This document shows positions 1 through 13,060 of a stretch of DNA of 64,000 bases, in pieces. The translations under genes and the position numbers were made by a program. Every line of letters starts with the position of its first letter. Positions within the stretch are counted from its first letter, which is position 1. This stretch comes from Symsagittifera roscoffensis (lineage: Eukaryota > Xenacoelomorpha > Acoela > Convolutidae), in NCBI RefSeq assembly GCF_963678635.1, contig NC_087065.1, forward strand, positions 12,419,579 through 12,483,578, given 5' to 3'. Below the pieces are notes generated by a model, which saw only the letters and a list, made by a program, of their open reading frames with translations, did no database searches and had not been told where the DNA came from.

Positions 1-175
1 AAAGTGCCCAAAAACGTCTTTTTTGACCTCTTTTTTCAAAAATTTTCTTGGGGCGCAGAAAATTTGGCCAAAACAGCGTCTTTTTAGTGCATTAGGAGAG
101 CTATTAAAATCAAGTTGGTCGACTTAAAACAAAACTTGGCCCCCGCCCCCTCGAGAAAATAAAGATCCGCCCCTG
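1..175 (-). repeat. hAT-like MITE fragment (family M1)
   Basis: The segment ends in ATCCGCCCCTG, preceded by CTCGAGAAAAT, and carries the family's internal words (GTGCCCAAAAACG, GGCGCAGAAAATTTGG, TAGGAGAGCT, GGTCGAC). The same string of words recurs at 59811-60076 and, inverted, at 25852-26231, so this is a copy cut by the window edge. Assignment to hAT rests on the complete copy at 25852-26231, which has CAGGGGCGG-type ends and an 8-bp imperfect target duplication. Confidence 0.7.
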
Positions 176-3100
176 AACTTTAGAGAAAACGTATTGCTTA
201 AGTGACAAAACTGTAATGATGCAATGATTTGTTCAAAATGAATGGCCTTACAATTTTTTTTTCACTGTTGACCATAAAAAACGAGAAAAATACATTTTGC
301 TTAACTTTATTTCCATTTTGGTTTCAATTCAATCCGTTTCAATTCAATTTTGGTATCCGTGAAGAACTGAGTGGGTCGTAGGTCCTTTCCCTTGAGGAAA
401 AATCGTCTTAAAACATCAGGCTAGCATCATTTGTCACTTATAGTTTTGAAGCAATTTTAAAGACTTGTCTCTGAATTCCACCAACCTACAGACACCAAAT
501 TGTGCGCCTATTCATTGCACTGTTTGGACTCCTAATGAAAAGGTCTCCTAGACTGTTTGGACTCCTAGATCATTGCACTGTTTGGACTCTTGTTAACTGA
601 AAAGGACTGACTTGCTGGCCTTATTTCAAATTGGAATGCATGAAATTGCCGCTTACACTTGTTATTGGAATACATTATATCGCTCGTGAAATATACCAAA
701 TTGACAAAATTAGCAGTTTTCAGGTAACTTTTCGCAAAGGATCAAAAGATAATTCTTAATTGAAGTTTGAGCTCAGGACTACCTATCTCTCAGATGGCGA
801 AAGAAAACTCCGTCAAAAAAGCTTAAATGAAGTGAAAAATTGAAAAGGAAACCCGAAGCATAAATGCCGCACTTTTTTTTAGAAAATCGGAAAACAAAAC
901 CTCTTATATCAGGGCAAATCCCTGAAGGTTCCAACTGCTTTTCAGGTCCTTGAAAAAAAATCACCTCACTTGCTATGTGGAGTACGAATTATATAATTCG
1001 CGTTTAGCAATGTGAAAAGCGGTCAAATATCACGCCTGAATACAACTTGGAATGCTTCCTGAGGCGGGTTAAATCTGGGCTTTCGTGTTGATATCACGGA
1101 ATATATCGCGCAAAAATATCGAAATTCACAGTTTTTAAACCACCAAAACATTGCAAGAAAACACAAGTTAAATAATTTTTTCTATTTGAGCTCAAGACAA
1201 CAATAACTTTTGATGACACAAAAAATTCAGTAAAAAATGGCTAACTAAACAATCAAATTTTGTCTGGAGAAAAAAAAACCATCACGAGAACAAATATGCC
1301 GTTCTTTTTTTTCAAAAGCCTGAACTTCAATAAATGAAACTACCCATAAAACTGAACTGGCTCAATTTGAAGAAAAAACTAAGCTGATAGTTCGCAATTG
1401 TCTTCAATGGCGGAAATAAGACACTCTGAAAAAATGAAGAACTTGATAATTTCAAACAACTAAAATAACTGATTAAAGGTTGCATCCGAGGTGTTTCTTA
1501 ATGCTTTTCCGTTGTTTTTGTCAAATCAAGGTAAATTTTCCGCTTCTCAACGAAGAAATAATTACTTTACTAGCCTAGAAGAGAGATCGTTCTGCTTGCA
1601 ACATTTTTATCTCGGATCCTCTGCCTTGAGAAATTTATTGACTTCCTGTGTACTAACTGTATCGCAGTTGAATTTTAATATCCGTTTTTTTCTTTGATAA
1701 ACTTGAGAATCTTTTCTTCAATTAGTTTTCCATTCAAACTTCAAATTTTTCTATGAACGTTCCTCAATTGAAACTTGATAATTTTTGAAAGGCGTTGACA
1801 AAATTGAAGTAGGGCATGATAGAAAAGTATAATTTAGAATGATATAAATTCTACTCGCAATGCTGATGAAAGCACACTATTTTTGATCTATCTAACTGAG
1901 TTCATTTTTACTTATTTGCGTTTTATTTGTGATTTTTGGATTTGTGGCTTTCCCCTTACTTTATAGATTACATGAAATCAGATTTTAAATAAAACTCAGA
2001 TAGGATTATGGAGAAAACTAGTGAATAGATCCAGTCTTTTCGATCCAATTCTGATTTTTTTTTCATTGGTAATTGGTGCTTGATAACTCTTTTCGTGTTT
2101 GATTTGTTAGCTCAACAACGTTGAACTGACAAAAGTTTAGCTGCTTAACTCAAGTTGATTTTAATTTAACAATGAACAATTATGTTTTTAATGTACCTCG
2201 ATTCTGCTAGTAATTTTTCTTAAAAATAGTAAGATCCACTGAAAGGGCATTAAGTAAAAGTAAAAAAAAATTCCCGTGTCTTATGCGCTAAACGGCCCAA
2301 AATAAAAAATTGTACATCTTGGTCTTATGTCATTGTGTTTCAATTTAATTGATTAATTAGCCAATGAAATGCAGATATCATCGTCCCGCATTTCAATTAA
2401 AATTTGAAGCACTTAAAAGTATTGGCCAAAATGACCAAAAAGATAACAGTTTTTTCATTGAAGCCTTTTTAGTGAAATTTTCCAGACTGGGAAAAACTTC
2501 ACAAAAAACATAAAATTTATTAAATTATTTGATTACGTTTCACATTTTCGTTAAATTCGGCAAATATTTTTTTCTGCTGGATAGTTGATTTAAATGCCTG
2601 GCCATGGTGCTTGAATTTGATTGGCTGATTTTAGTGCATAAATTTATCTAAAGATTTATAAAAATTTGAATTTGGGCCGTTTTTTGCATAAGACTCACTC
2701 TCCCAACAAATATGCACGTCTTGAATGCTAACTATCCACGGAAATTGAAATGGAAAAAAAATGTAGGGAATGTCATGCTGACACTTGTCTCTTGAACAAA
2801 AACGTCAGCTTGTAGAATAACAACCAATCAGTAGCATAACGATCAATTTGAATATACTGACAACATTTGTCAAAGAACGCATTAAGCCATAGTCATAGCG
2901 CACAAAAAAACCTAATGCTTTTCTTCCTAACTGCAAATTTTCACTAATAATATTTTTGTTAAAATTGTCAGATTGTTACAAAAACAGGGCGTGCTCAAAA
3001 ATTGGACTAATTAGACTATGACGAACATATTTGGTCGTCATGCTAAGCCTTGTCTAAGTCCACTCGTTACACCATAAAGGATGCTTAGGTGAGGTAAAGG

Positions 3101-3689
3101 GGATGGGAATAAAGATAGCCGTACTTGAAAAATTGAAACTTAAGGGTACTCCTTTCCAGTTTCTCAAGCCCTTCGTGAAATGACAATACAAATTTGTTTA
3201 CAAGTTGTTCAAGGGTATTTGAGACGGAAGAAATGTTGTTACACTTTGTTTATTTGTTCACGCTGCAATGTATTATTACAAATTGGCTCATCAAAAAACA
3301 GGCTTTTGAAATAGAAACTTAAATAGGTTTTCAAAAATCCATTTTCGGAAAAAAAATTAAATGGCGGACTGAAAAAGAACCAGCATTCAAAATAGGAGGT
3401 TTAATTTGAAAATGACAATGATTTAAAGGAGTCAATTAAGATGTACGTCTTTGATTCTTGCTATCTAATTGAACATAACTGCACAAAAAAAATACATGTT
3501 CCCATTTTCTTGCCCTTTTTGCCTTTTTTATCCGATACTAAATAGCTCCTAGAATTTTTCAAAGACCAAATTCTGCGCGCAATAGGTGTCTATCACAATG
3601 AAAAATTTCAATCATTTAAAAAGTAGAGTTACAAATAAATCGACGCATTTCGACACACACACGAGATAATCATATTATACAAAAAAAAG
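176..3689. other. gene-free AT-rich DNA
   Basis: I see no convincing exon on either strand. Short frames at 779-964 and 1491-1697 lack supporting splice sites. The stretch holds one dispersed repeat (459-513), a short local duplication of a TGTTTGGACTCCTA-like word around 520-590, and many poly-A/T runs. Confidence 0.6.
459..513 (-). repeat. 55-bp dispersed repeat, partner at 28828-28881
   Basis: The reverse complement of this segment matches 28828-28881 over nearly its whole length. Shared blocks are ATAGGCGCACAATTTGG, GTAGGTT and CAGAGACAAGTCTTT. It is probably a fragment of a longer interspersed element. A weaker version of the GCGC core appears near 3565-3595. No coding potential. Confidence 0.6.
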
Positions 3690-3890
3690 ATGGATTATGA
3701 TTCAATTTCCCTGACCTCTATCGTCTCCGAAGCTGATGACTCCGAACCAGTTGAGATTGGTGTACTCCCTCAAGACTCTTCTCCTGAACTCACTTGCATC
3801 AGTGTCACTCCCCCGATAGTCTGCATTCGGCATCACACCACAATCAAAGTCCAATTTCGAAATATTTGCAAGTTTTTTGTGCGTGAATGA
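3690..3890 (+). CDS. possible first exon, unrecognised protein
   Basis: An ATG in strong context (AAGATGG) opens a frame whose base composition rises exactly at the start codon, after a long AT-rich stretch. The peptide is acidic and Ser-rich at its N-terminus (MDYDSISLTSIVSEADDSEP), then hydrophobic/Cys-containing. I cannot find a strong donor at its end. The opposite strand (3902-3702) is also open for about 60 codons and has an acceptor-like GCCGAATGCAG, so the coding strand is uncertain. No family recognised. Confidence 0.25.
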   Translation: MDYDSISLTSIVSEADDSEPVEIGVLPQDSSPELTCISVTPPIVCIRHHTTIKVQFRNICKFFVRE

Positions 3891-3899
3891 GAATGGACA

Positions 3900-5934
3900 C
3901 AATGAGTGGAAGCATAAGCGGGTTCTTATGTTTATATTGCTACACCCTGAATTTAACTTGCCATTTTTGACATTTTTTCAAGTTGCCATTTTCGAAAGGG
4001 ATCCCCGTTGATATGGTTTCGAATGATTTCGAAACAATTTACGGTAAGATTACGGTAAATCGATAAAACACCGGTTTAAAAAAGGAAAACTTCTGTGTCA
4101 CGTGCAAGCCTCTGGGAGTAAAAGTATGATTAGTGCCAAAATGTAATAAATTTTCAAACCTTTTCCCCTTAGTCCATGTTTTTTCATAGCTCATACCAGC
4201 ATAAACCTAGTTTGATTTTTTTTCTAATTTCTTGGAGCTGATTTTAAAAACACTTTCGAAAAGTTTGTATTCATTTGTGAAATTGAACGCTGAATTATGC
4301 CTGAGTTAATAGAGTTTGTGAAGTAGCCCAGATGGCAGAATTGTGTGCTGAAACAAAAAAAGACAAAATATTCGGCCCTATTTCACCTCCCCCCACATTT
4401 CAAAGTTTCTGGTTTTATTGTTGTTTGACATGTTAGTTTGGCTAAATGCGTGATGCTACCTTGTCAAATATGAAGATCAAAGTGTTTAAAACTAGTTACT
4501 TGTTCATTATGCCTAGCTTTATTGCAAAATGATAATGTTAAAACGGTTTTGAGTTTCAAATGTGGGAGCGAAAGTGGAAAAAAGCCAAATGTTCAGGAGA
4601 TTCCAAGAGAGCAACCTTGCACTGACAAAAATGGATTAAGACCGTCTTTAGCATGAAAAAAAATTATAGGGTAAATTGACATCAATTTTGGTATGAAAAA
4701 AAGTTTGAAAAAAATTTAATTGAAATAAATTAATCTTGAATTCCAGCTTAAAAAATTGATCAAAACTAATTTTAAATTAAGTTAAATTCCTTTTACCAAA
4801 TTTTATTTGTTTTTAGGTTTAGGATAGTTGAAAACCGATTTGAACTGATTTTTAACCAGTTTCAAGTTTCTGTTGCATTTACTCCATTCGCATCTTTTTT
4901 CATTTAACATCCATAGCGTCTGGTAGCATAATAAAAATTTAATTTGTTTTAAAAACTCATTTTTATGGTTCAATTGGAAATAGTTTAATATGCCACTTAC
5001 GCCAATCATTGAAAATATTCTAAAAATTTTATTTTGAAATTTTTGGGCATTGCATATTTTGAGCTCAAAATCAAGATTACATTGATTATTTCCTTTGATT
5101 TCATAACATATTTTTGAGCTCAAAATCTGATTTTAAAAGACCATTTTCTTGAATCATTTTGTAGAATTTTGCTCAAAATTTGACATCTATTGATGTTTTT
5201 GTACAATTTAATCGCATGATTGTGAGCTCAAAATCTGATTTGCATCGGCCTTTTTCTTGATTTGATACATATATTTTTTTCTAAAACGATTAGCTATGGG
5301 TTTTTTAGACACTGTAACCAACCTGCTTAGGTGTCATTTTAGACACTGTAACCAACCTGCAAAGATTTTAAATGGATTTTAGCAAGAATCGGATGGGTTT
5401 GTTTTAATTGGAAAATCCATCCTAACCAAATTAAATTGATATTTTAGGCAATTAATTCGATCCATAACTTTCGAGAAAAAAATCATTTTAAATCAATTTA
5501 AAATCCATTTCAGCTTCTAAAACTTACATTGCTGATTGATTTTGAATGATTGGACTGATTTAAACTCATTTTGAATTTAATTTAGATAAATCCAAAACAA
5601 TTTGTGTCAATGTGTTATACTACTCAATTATCTCATTTCAATCATTTTGTCTTGACCTGCTTAATCGAGCTTAATCGACGTTGGTTTATACAATTGATTT
5701 GGAAAAGTTTTTGTTTGTCAAACATAACCGCTTTTCATGAATGAGATATTAGAAACATATGATTTCCTGTAGGCAATCCTTGATAAAAAAAATGATCAAT
5801 AAACAAAAGACCGAAAAAACAGATGTAAGGTCCTTGATTTTTACTCGTTTTTGGTCGCGGCTCGAGATTTCTAAGCATTTAACACGTGAAAAGACTATAA
5901 AAACTCTATTTTATTTCACATTTAAAAATTTGAT
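3900..5934. other. gene-free stretch with diffuse AT repeats
   Basis: No supported gene. 5040-5280 contains a repeat built on the palindrome TTGAGCTCAA, shared with 61190-61480. At 5305-5365 a 24-bp word GACACTGTAACCAACCTGC occurs twice in direct orientation. 4660-5640 is rich in degenerate AAATTGATTTAAA-like words. Confidence 0.5.
5040..5280. repeat. TTGAGCTCAAAATCTGAT dispersed repeat, copy 1
   Basis: Three spaced copies of a GAGCTCAAAATC(T)GAT word alternate with TTTTTCTTGATTTG- and TTGCATA-type words. The same arrangement is seen at 61190-61480, about 56 kb away, so this is an interspersed repeat rather than chance AT-richness. GAGCTC lies inside a 10-bp palindrome. Confidence 0.5.
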
Positions 5935-8452
5935 TTGGTTCAGAATCTTGCCAAGTTGGCTCGGAATTTTCGCTAGTTGATTAAGAGCGGCTAGTTTGTT
6001 CAAATTTTTGCTAGTTGTTTCGGAATCTTCGCTAATTGGTTAATTGTGGCTAGTTAGTTCGAAATCCTTGCTAGTGGATTCGGAATCTTCGCTAGTTGGT
6101 TAATTGTGGCTAGTTGGTTTAAAATCTTTGCTAGTTGTTTCGAAATTTTTACTAGTTGGTTAATTTTGGCTAGTTCGATCAAAATCTTTGCTAGTTGTTT
6201 CGGAATCTTCGCTAGTTGGTTAATTTTGGCTAGTTGGTTCGAAATCCTTGCTAGTTGTTTCGGAATCTTTGCTTTTTGATTAATTGTGGCTACTTGGTTC
6301 GAAATCTTTGCTAGTTGATTCGGAATCTTCGCTAGTTGGTTAATTGTGGCTAGTTTGTTTAAAATCTTTGCTAGTTGTTTCGGAATTTTCACTAGTTGCT
6401 TAATTGTGGCTAATTGGTTCAAAATCTTTGCTAGTTGATTCGGAATCTTCGCTAGTTGGTTAATTGTGGCTAGTTGGTTTAAAATCTTTGCTAGTTGTTT
6501 CGGAATTTTCACTAGTTGGTTAATTGTGGTTAGTTGGTTCAAAATTTTTTCTAGTTGTTTCGGAATCTTCGCTAGTTGGTTCGAAATCTTTGCTAGTTGT
6601 TTCGGAATTTTCACTTGTTGGTTAATTGTGGCTAATTGGTTCAAAATCTTTGCTAGTTGTTTCGGAATCTTCGCTAGTTGGTTCGAAATCTTTGCTGGTT
6701 GTTTCGGAATCTTCGCTAGTTGGTTAATTGTGGCTAGTTGGTTTAAAATCTTTGCTAGTTGTTTCGGAATTTTCACTAGTTGGTTAATTGTGGTTAGTTG
6801 GTTCAAAATTTTTTCTAGTTGTTTCGGAATCTTCGCTAGTTGGTTCGAAATCTTTGCTAGTTGTTTCGGAATTTTCACTAGTTGGTTAATTGTGGCTAAT
6901 TGGTTCAAAATTTTTTCTAGTTGTTTCGGAATCTTCGCTAGTTGGTTCGAAATCTTTGCTAGTTGTTTCGGAATCTTCGCTAGTTGGTTAATTGTGGCTA
7001 GTTGGTTTAAAATCTTTGCTAGTTGTTTCGGAATTTTCACTAGTTGGTTAATTGTGGTTAGTTGGTTCAAAATTTTTTCTAGTTGTTTCGGAATTTTCGC
7101 TAGTTGGTTCGAAATCTTTGCTAGTTGTTTCGAAATTTTCACTAGCTGGTTAATTGTGGCTAATTGGTTCAAAATCTTTGCTAGTTGATTCGGAATCTTC
7201 GCTAGTTGGTTAATTGTGGCTAGTTGGTTTAAAATTTTTTCTAGTTGTTTCGGAATCTTCGCTAGTTGGTTCGAAATCTTTGCTAGTTGTTTCGGAATTT
7301 TCACTAGTTGGTTAATTGTGGCTAATTGGTTCAAAATTTTTTCTAGTTGTTTCGGAATCTTCGCTAGTTGGTTCGAAATCTTTGCTAGTTGTTTCGGAAT
7401 CTTCGCTAGTTGGTTAATTGTGGCTAGTTGGTTTAAAATCTTTGCTAGTTGTTTCGGAATTTTCACTAGTTGGTTAATTGTGGTTAGTTGGTTCAAAATT
7501 TTTTCTAGTTGTTTCGGAATTTTCGCTAGTTGGTTCGAAATCTTTGCTAGTTGTTTCGAAATTTTCACTAGCTGGTTAATTGTGGCTAATTGGTTCAAAA
7601 TCTTTGCTAGTTGATTCGGAATCTTCGCTAGTTGGTTAATTGTGGCTAGTTGGTTTAAAATCTTTGCTAGTTGTTTCGGAATTTTCACTAGTTGGTTAAT
7701 TGTGGTTAGTTGGTTCAAAATTTTTTCTAGTTGTTTCGGAATCTTCGCTAGTTGGTTCGAAATCTTTGCTAGTTGTTTCGGAATTTTCACTAGTTGGTTA
7801 ATTGTGGCTAATTGGTTCAAAATTTTTTCTAGTTGTTTCGGAATCTTCGCTAGTTGGTTCAAAATCTTTGCTAGTTGTTTCGGAATCTTCGCTAGTTGGT
7901 TAATTGTGGCTAGTTGGTTTAAAATCTTTGCTAGTTGTTTCGGAATTTTCACTAGTTGGTTAATTGTGGTTAGTTGGTTCAAAATTTTTTCTAGTTGTTT
8001 CGGAATTTTTGCTAGTTGGTTCGAAATCTTTGCTAGTTGTTTCGGAATTTTCACTAGTTGGTTAATTGTGGCTAATTGGTTCAAAATCTTTGCTAGTTGA
8101 TTCGGAATCTTCGCTAGTTGGTTAATTGTGGCTAGTTGGTTTAAAATCTTTGCTAGTTGTTTCGGAATTTTCACTAGTTGGTTAATTGTGGTTAGTTGGT
8201 TCAAAATTTTTCTAGTTGTTTCGGAATCTTCGCTAGTTGGTTCGAAATCTTTGCTAGTTGTTTCGAAATCTTTGCTAGTTGTTTCGGAATTTTCACTAGT
8301 TGGTTAATTGTGTATAATTGGTTCGAAATCTTTGCTAGTTGTTTCGGAATCTTCGCTAGTTGTTTCGGAATCTTCGCTAGTTGGTTCGAAATCTTTGCTA
8401 GTTGCTTCGGAATCTTCGCTAGTTGGTTAATTGTGGCTAGTTGGTTGGAATC
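5935..8452. repeat. 2.5-kb minisatellite of 18/21-bp units
   Basis: The array is built from units beginning CTAGTTG: a 21-bp form (CTAGTTGTTTCGGAATCTTCG), a 21-bp form with GGTTCAAAATCTTTG, and an 18-bp form ending GGTTAATTGTGG. Units are ordered into higher-order blocks; one block boundary recurs 426 bp apart (7164 and 7590). Because every unit is a multiple of three and lacks stops, the minus strand is open for 716 codons (8204-6054), reading as a monotonous NQLAKIP/KQLAKIL/NQLATI peptide with Leu/Ile at 3-4 spacing. Long plus-strand frames are open too. I regard the ORFs as a by-product of the array: there is no flanking unique coding sequence and no promoter I can identify. Confidence 0.9.
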
Positions 8453-8536
8453 TCAGGCAGAATACAATCCATGAAAATATATGGGGGTCTTATTGGTGTC
8501 ATTTTGTGGCATTAAAACATAGTAAGCGTTCATTAC

Positions 8537-8648
8537 CTGTAAAGAGCACATTTTCGTCCAACTGGATCTGTTAAATCAGGAAGTACAAACATCCAGTGCT
8601 CCTCTAGGAGATCATCTGACAAAGCACTGGAAGGGTGAGACTCCAACG
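8537..8648 (-). CDS. probable internal exon, unrecognised gene
   Basis: On the minus strand a TGTTTCAG acceptor precedes and a CAG|GTAATG donor follows a 112-nt open segment; the donor style matches transporter exons A and B of this window. The peptide (about 36 residues) includes LLEEHWMFVLPDLTDPVGRK, which looks like folded protein. It enters with two bases completing a codon and leaves with two bases. No partner exons were found. The plus strand is also open here (from 8528 toward 8770), so the strand is inferred from the splice sites. Family not recognised. Confidence 0.4.
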
Positions 8649-8654
8649 CTGAAA

Positions 8655-11600
8655 CATGTGATCATATTTCTTGGAATCAGCTACACCTGCCAAGTTTTTT
8701 TTCTCCCTGTCCGCTGTAAATATTATGTTAAATTTATGCAGAAGTGTTGTTGCATTTGGGCCGATTAAGTAATATCAATAATAACTCACAGGTCTTATTC
8801 TCACATGGACTACCAGCCAAATAAACAGCTTCGCAAGATTTTTTTATATATTTTTTTGTGGAATTGTTGTAGCAGTTGAAGGTTTGTGAAAATGGAATAT
8901 CAACTTTGGTTCACTTTTATTTTTGTTAGGTGGTGCAATAGCGCCTCTATTTGCTAAACATAAAAGGGAGAGAAAAGGAACTCACCAAAACAACCACTTC
9001 AAATAAAAAAAATATCTTTTTTGACACTTCTGATATTCGAAAGATTTATTAGATTTTTTACCATCTAAAAAGTATCCCCGCCCGCAACCACTGGCAAAAT
9101 ATTTGAAGCAAATATTTTGCCAGTGGTTGTTTTTTGCTTAATTATGCATGCATGAAAATTGGTCAGCGGCGAATTACTCACTAACGCGTGAGCGGCGAAT
9201 TACTCCAGCTCGAAACGTGTTTTAAGTTGATATGAAGCAAGATATTTTGAGCTTTTGATATCTTCCCAAACGTTGATACTTCGCCAGTTTATTATTTGTG
9301 AGACCTTAGAACTATTCAAAAATATACTGCGATACGAGGAATTTTGCTTGATTTGATTTCACAATTTAAGACATCTGTTATATAAACTACTACTTTTTTG
9401 TCAGGCAAATTTTCTGTTTCAAAATTGGCCCTCAAATCGCACATTTAGAGATCAATCTTTTGACTATCGAAGGCCGGAATTGGTTTGTCAGTAATAATAA
9501 GTACTTTTTCAGAATAAAACCGGTGTTGTATTTGTTGCAGTACTGGTGCAGGGCAAAAACAGAGAACCCAAAAAATAACATTCTGTTGCAAAAAATTTTT
9601 CGTAGTGAAGTAATCAGCTGGAAAAAATTGTGGTTTTTTGCAAAAAAAATTACCACAATTATTGATTGTCAATTTTTTGTTACGTGTTGTTAATCGTTAA
9701 AAAAGTCAAAACGATGGCTTTTACTACAAAATGGGCTAAAAACTGGGTAAATCCACAAATCTTTTCCATCTTTTCTGTGTTGGTCGTTAAAGGGCTTGAG
9801 CAACTAATTTTTCTGGAAACAGGGTAATTTTAGGTTATAAAAATAGAAAAAAAAAGCATTGGAAAAATTGTGCTTCACTTCAAACCCCCTCCTTCTCCCC
9901 CACCACAGCTAGAAATCAATTCAAAATTTATCAAGTATTTAACTCACTACAATTTCTAATAGCGAAAGGATTGACTGAGTTGATTGAGTTTATATTGATT
10001 TGGTATCCTGAGACGGATTGGTTGCAGTTTGGTAAAAATCTAGTGCCACTTGTCCAGTACTTGTTCATTACTGTTTTTATACTGTTGCATTACTGAAACA
10101 GTACTTATTTTTACTTACATTCCGATCCGGTGATGCTTTGTCTTGAAATTTTTCTGCAAACCAGCATAGTTGTAAGCAAACATTTTGAATTTTGATGCTT
10201 CATTAAAATTTTGCAGTTTGGCAAAACAAGGCGACCGAAGTTTCGTTTTTTTTGAGCTTTTCTACTTATTTTTTAGGTTTTTTAGTTGCTTATGAGAAAA
10301 AAAAATGCCAAAAAATGTCGAGATGGAATTGATAAATAAATGCTCAATGTTTTTTTTTTGATCGAGTGTAATTTGAATGGATAGCGTTTGCCTTCAAAGA
10401 AGTTTTACAATTCCGATTGTCTGGATCTTGCACTAAATGGATTTTATAATTTTAATAGTCACAAGAATCAACCCAGTAGCCGATCATTTTGACCCCAAAA
10501 CTACCTTTATTATTTACAGTAGCGCAAACATATTTGCCATAGGTTACATTTTTTGACTATAAGCGTTGAACTGTGGTAGCAAAGTTCTGCAAGAAAAACT
10601 CTACTGAAACCTAATGTTAGCGTTTTGTTGAATTGGCGGATAAGTTAAACACAGCAAAAGCACATTGTTCCATGCATGCTACGTCGCAAAAGTTTCTTTT
10701 TATTTGAAAAGTGATTTTCCAGCTTTAAAATGTCGTTGCTCGTTCGGAGAGGAGTTTTTTTGCCCGCATCTCGTTTATCAAAACATACTAATCATCTCTT
10801 GATGTCTCTCGGTTATCAAATAAATCTCAGGTGGAGCACATTGCACTATTTGCAATTTAAAAAAGGGCAAAACATTAAGCAAACTGAATCAGCTAAGATT
10901 GATCCCAACAGTGGTTTTTTCTGCAACTGAAAAATTACCAAACTGGAGGCATTTTGATGTCGGAGAAGTTAAAACTGGGGTGACAATCAGATATTCAGTT
11001 AGCGTTGCGAAAAAACCGTGAAACTTTTTGCCGATGAAATAGCATCTAGTGAGTTTTCATTTGATGCTATTCCACCTGCTATAGATTTTTGAAGTTGTTA
11101 TATAAGTTTCTAGCAAAGGAGCTCATGATAAAGTTGGCAACAGTGATTTCTGGCAACATTGATTTCTGATTTCATTGAGTTTTCAACACTGAAACTATAA
11201 TTTTGAATGACGGCTTGCAAAAAAAACCGACCGAAAATAGCAAAACATCAGCTAATGTCTGCTGATCTCTCAAAAAAACAGAAAACACTTAGCTTGTACG
11301 AGGTCACTTTTATCTTTTCAGCTGACAAATTTATTTTATCGCCCTTAAATGTGATAAATGGGTTGCAGATGAAGAGTGGGATGCATCAAATTTTTTTGGC
11401 AAAAATGTAGCCTCATCAGTGTTGATAAAATTGAAAACATTTTGTTTTTTTGTAACTTTTTTTTCGCGAAAAAAAATGGTTTAAAGTGCAACTTATATGA
11501 AAAATATCAAACCTACTTGTTTGGCAGAAACGATTTGGCAATAATTAGAATCTAACTTATTATTTGTTTTAAGAGAAGAAATGAAAGCATTGAAGAACTA

Positions 11601-13060
11601 AGACAAAAATGAAAAAAAAATACTTCGTAAAGGAATTACATATCTATAAGTTATTAAAGTTCTTATGTAAGGTTTTGAGAAAAGAGTGCATATCGGCCAT
11701 TGTCCAGGAAGCTGTAACTGAGAAAAATTTGAACACATTTTGAATAAGAGAGTTTTAGCTAATCAGATACCTGTGCAATCAAATGGTAATCAAAAAAACT
11801 TCGACAAAAGTTAGAATTAGAAAACTTTTCAACTTTGTTCTAAAATACCACCCAAATTTTGTAACTAAGATTCATAGCTGCACAGAATATCAATTACAAA
11901 TCTTCAATCTTGAGCTTTTGGACAATTTTGTTTTAGGAAATTATCAACTGTTTAAACTCATTTTTGAGTAGAAATATAATTTAAAAAATAATTTGCTGTC
12001 AAGCATAGGTTTACTACTGAAATTCCCCGTTTTTCGCTTCAAAATTGTTTTTTTTTCTTAAAATCATTAAATGAAAAAACAACAGAAGTCATAGCAGGAT
12101 CAGGGGCAACTGAAAACGGGCAGCAAAGTTCCACGGCGTTCTCGCATTGTTATTTCCTTTGGTTGTAAATGTAGTAACTTTTACAATGAATGGAACCTAA
12201 TTTGCAAACAATTTCTTAAGATTATTATAATTACTAATCGTTTCGTAGCCAACATGAATAGTGGAGATCTTCGGTTGTAACCATGTATCTCCGGTTGTAA
12301 CCAAGCTATACTAGCTGTAGATTTAAATCGAATTGATTTTACAATTGCAGTTGTTTTTCAAATGTTGCAAGATTAACACTTGGCAATTTATGTTAGGAAA
12401 AAACTTCTCGACCCAGCTGCGTTATGGAAGAGCCCGCAAGGGGCTTTCTCAGTAAAGAAAAAGCAAATTACATCCAGCAATATTTTTTTGCTGCTGTTGT
12501 TTGGAACAAAAGTCTTGAATATGTTCGATTTGCGGTTTTTCGTTTTGTGTTTTTGTTTCTGTAAATTAACATTTTTTTTGGAAAAGTGAAAATCGGACAA
12601 TGCGATCTAAATGATCAAGTAATTTGAAATGTCTAAAGATTTTTTGATTTTAAAAAATGCCTTTCCTAAGTAATAGTCAGAAATTTTTTTCTTAAACTAC
12701 CAACATGCAGTCTATGTCAATTAGCCTGCCCTCAGTTCAATTTGCAATGATTTTAAAAAGATCAAATTCCTGGCACAAGGGTTTTGTTCAAATAAGTATA
12801 AGGAAATTTACCCGAAAAAAATACTCGAACATAAAAGCATCTAATGATTTATTGGATTTTGCACTCCGGTTTTCAAAAATTTCAGCACGTAAATTATTTT
12901 ACTCGAAACTGTTTAAAATTCTTTGGATAAATTAACAAATTGTCAAGCAAAAATATTTAAAAGTCGGTATGACAAATGGATTATGTAATAAACGTTCAAT
13001 CCTTTTCGAATGAGTAATGAATCTGACTAACAGTCTGTGTAAATCTCTATTGAATGCAAG
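8655..13060. other. AT-rich stretch without a supported gene
   Basis: It contains a perfect 20-bp hairpin (9085-9129), a local duplication of AGCGGCGAATTACTC (about 9165-9205), and one plus-strand frame at 10730-10930. That frame starts with a basic, mitochondrial-presequence-like peptide (MSLLVRRGVFLPASRLSKH), but I cannot connect it to another exon. A GAGCCCGCAAGGGGCT hairpin sits near 12430. Everything else reads as intron- or intergenic-like poly-A/T-rich DNA. Confidence 0.5.
9085..9129. repeat. perfect 20-bp inverted repeat, 5-nt loop
   Basis: Positions 9085-9104 are exactly the reverse complement of 9110-9129, separated by GAAGC. The arm starts CAACCACTGGC and ends AAATATTT. It stands out from the AT background by length and perfection. 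It could be a transposon remnant, a small-RNA hairpin or a cruciform-prone site; the sequence does not decide. Confidence 0.85.

Noticed and set aside
5935-8452. CRISPR-like array
   Set aside because: The units are contiguous with no unique spacers and the context is eukaryotic; it is a minisatellite.
6466-8474. Plus-strand frames of 92-240 codons in the minisatellite
   Set aside because: They are mirror frames of the repeat array, each starting and ending at unit variants.
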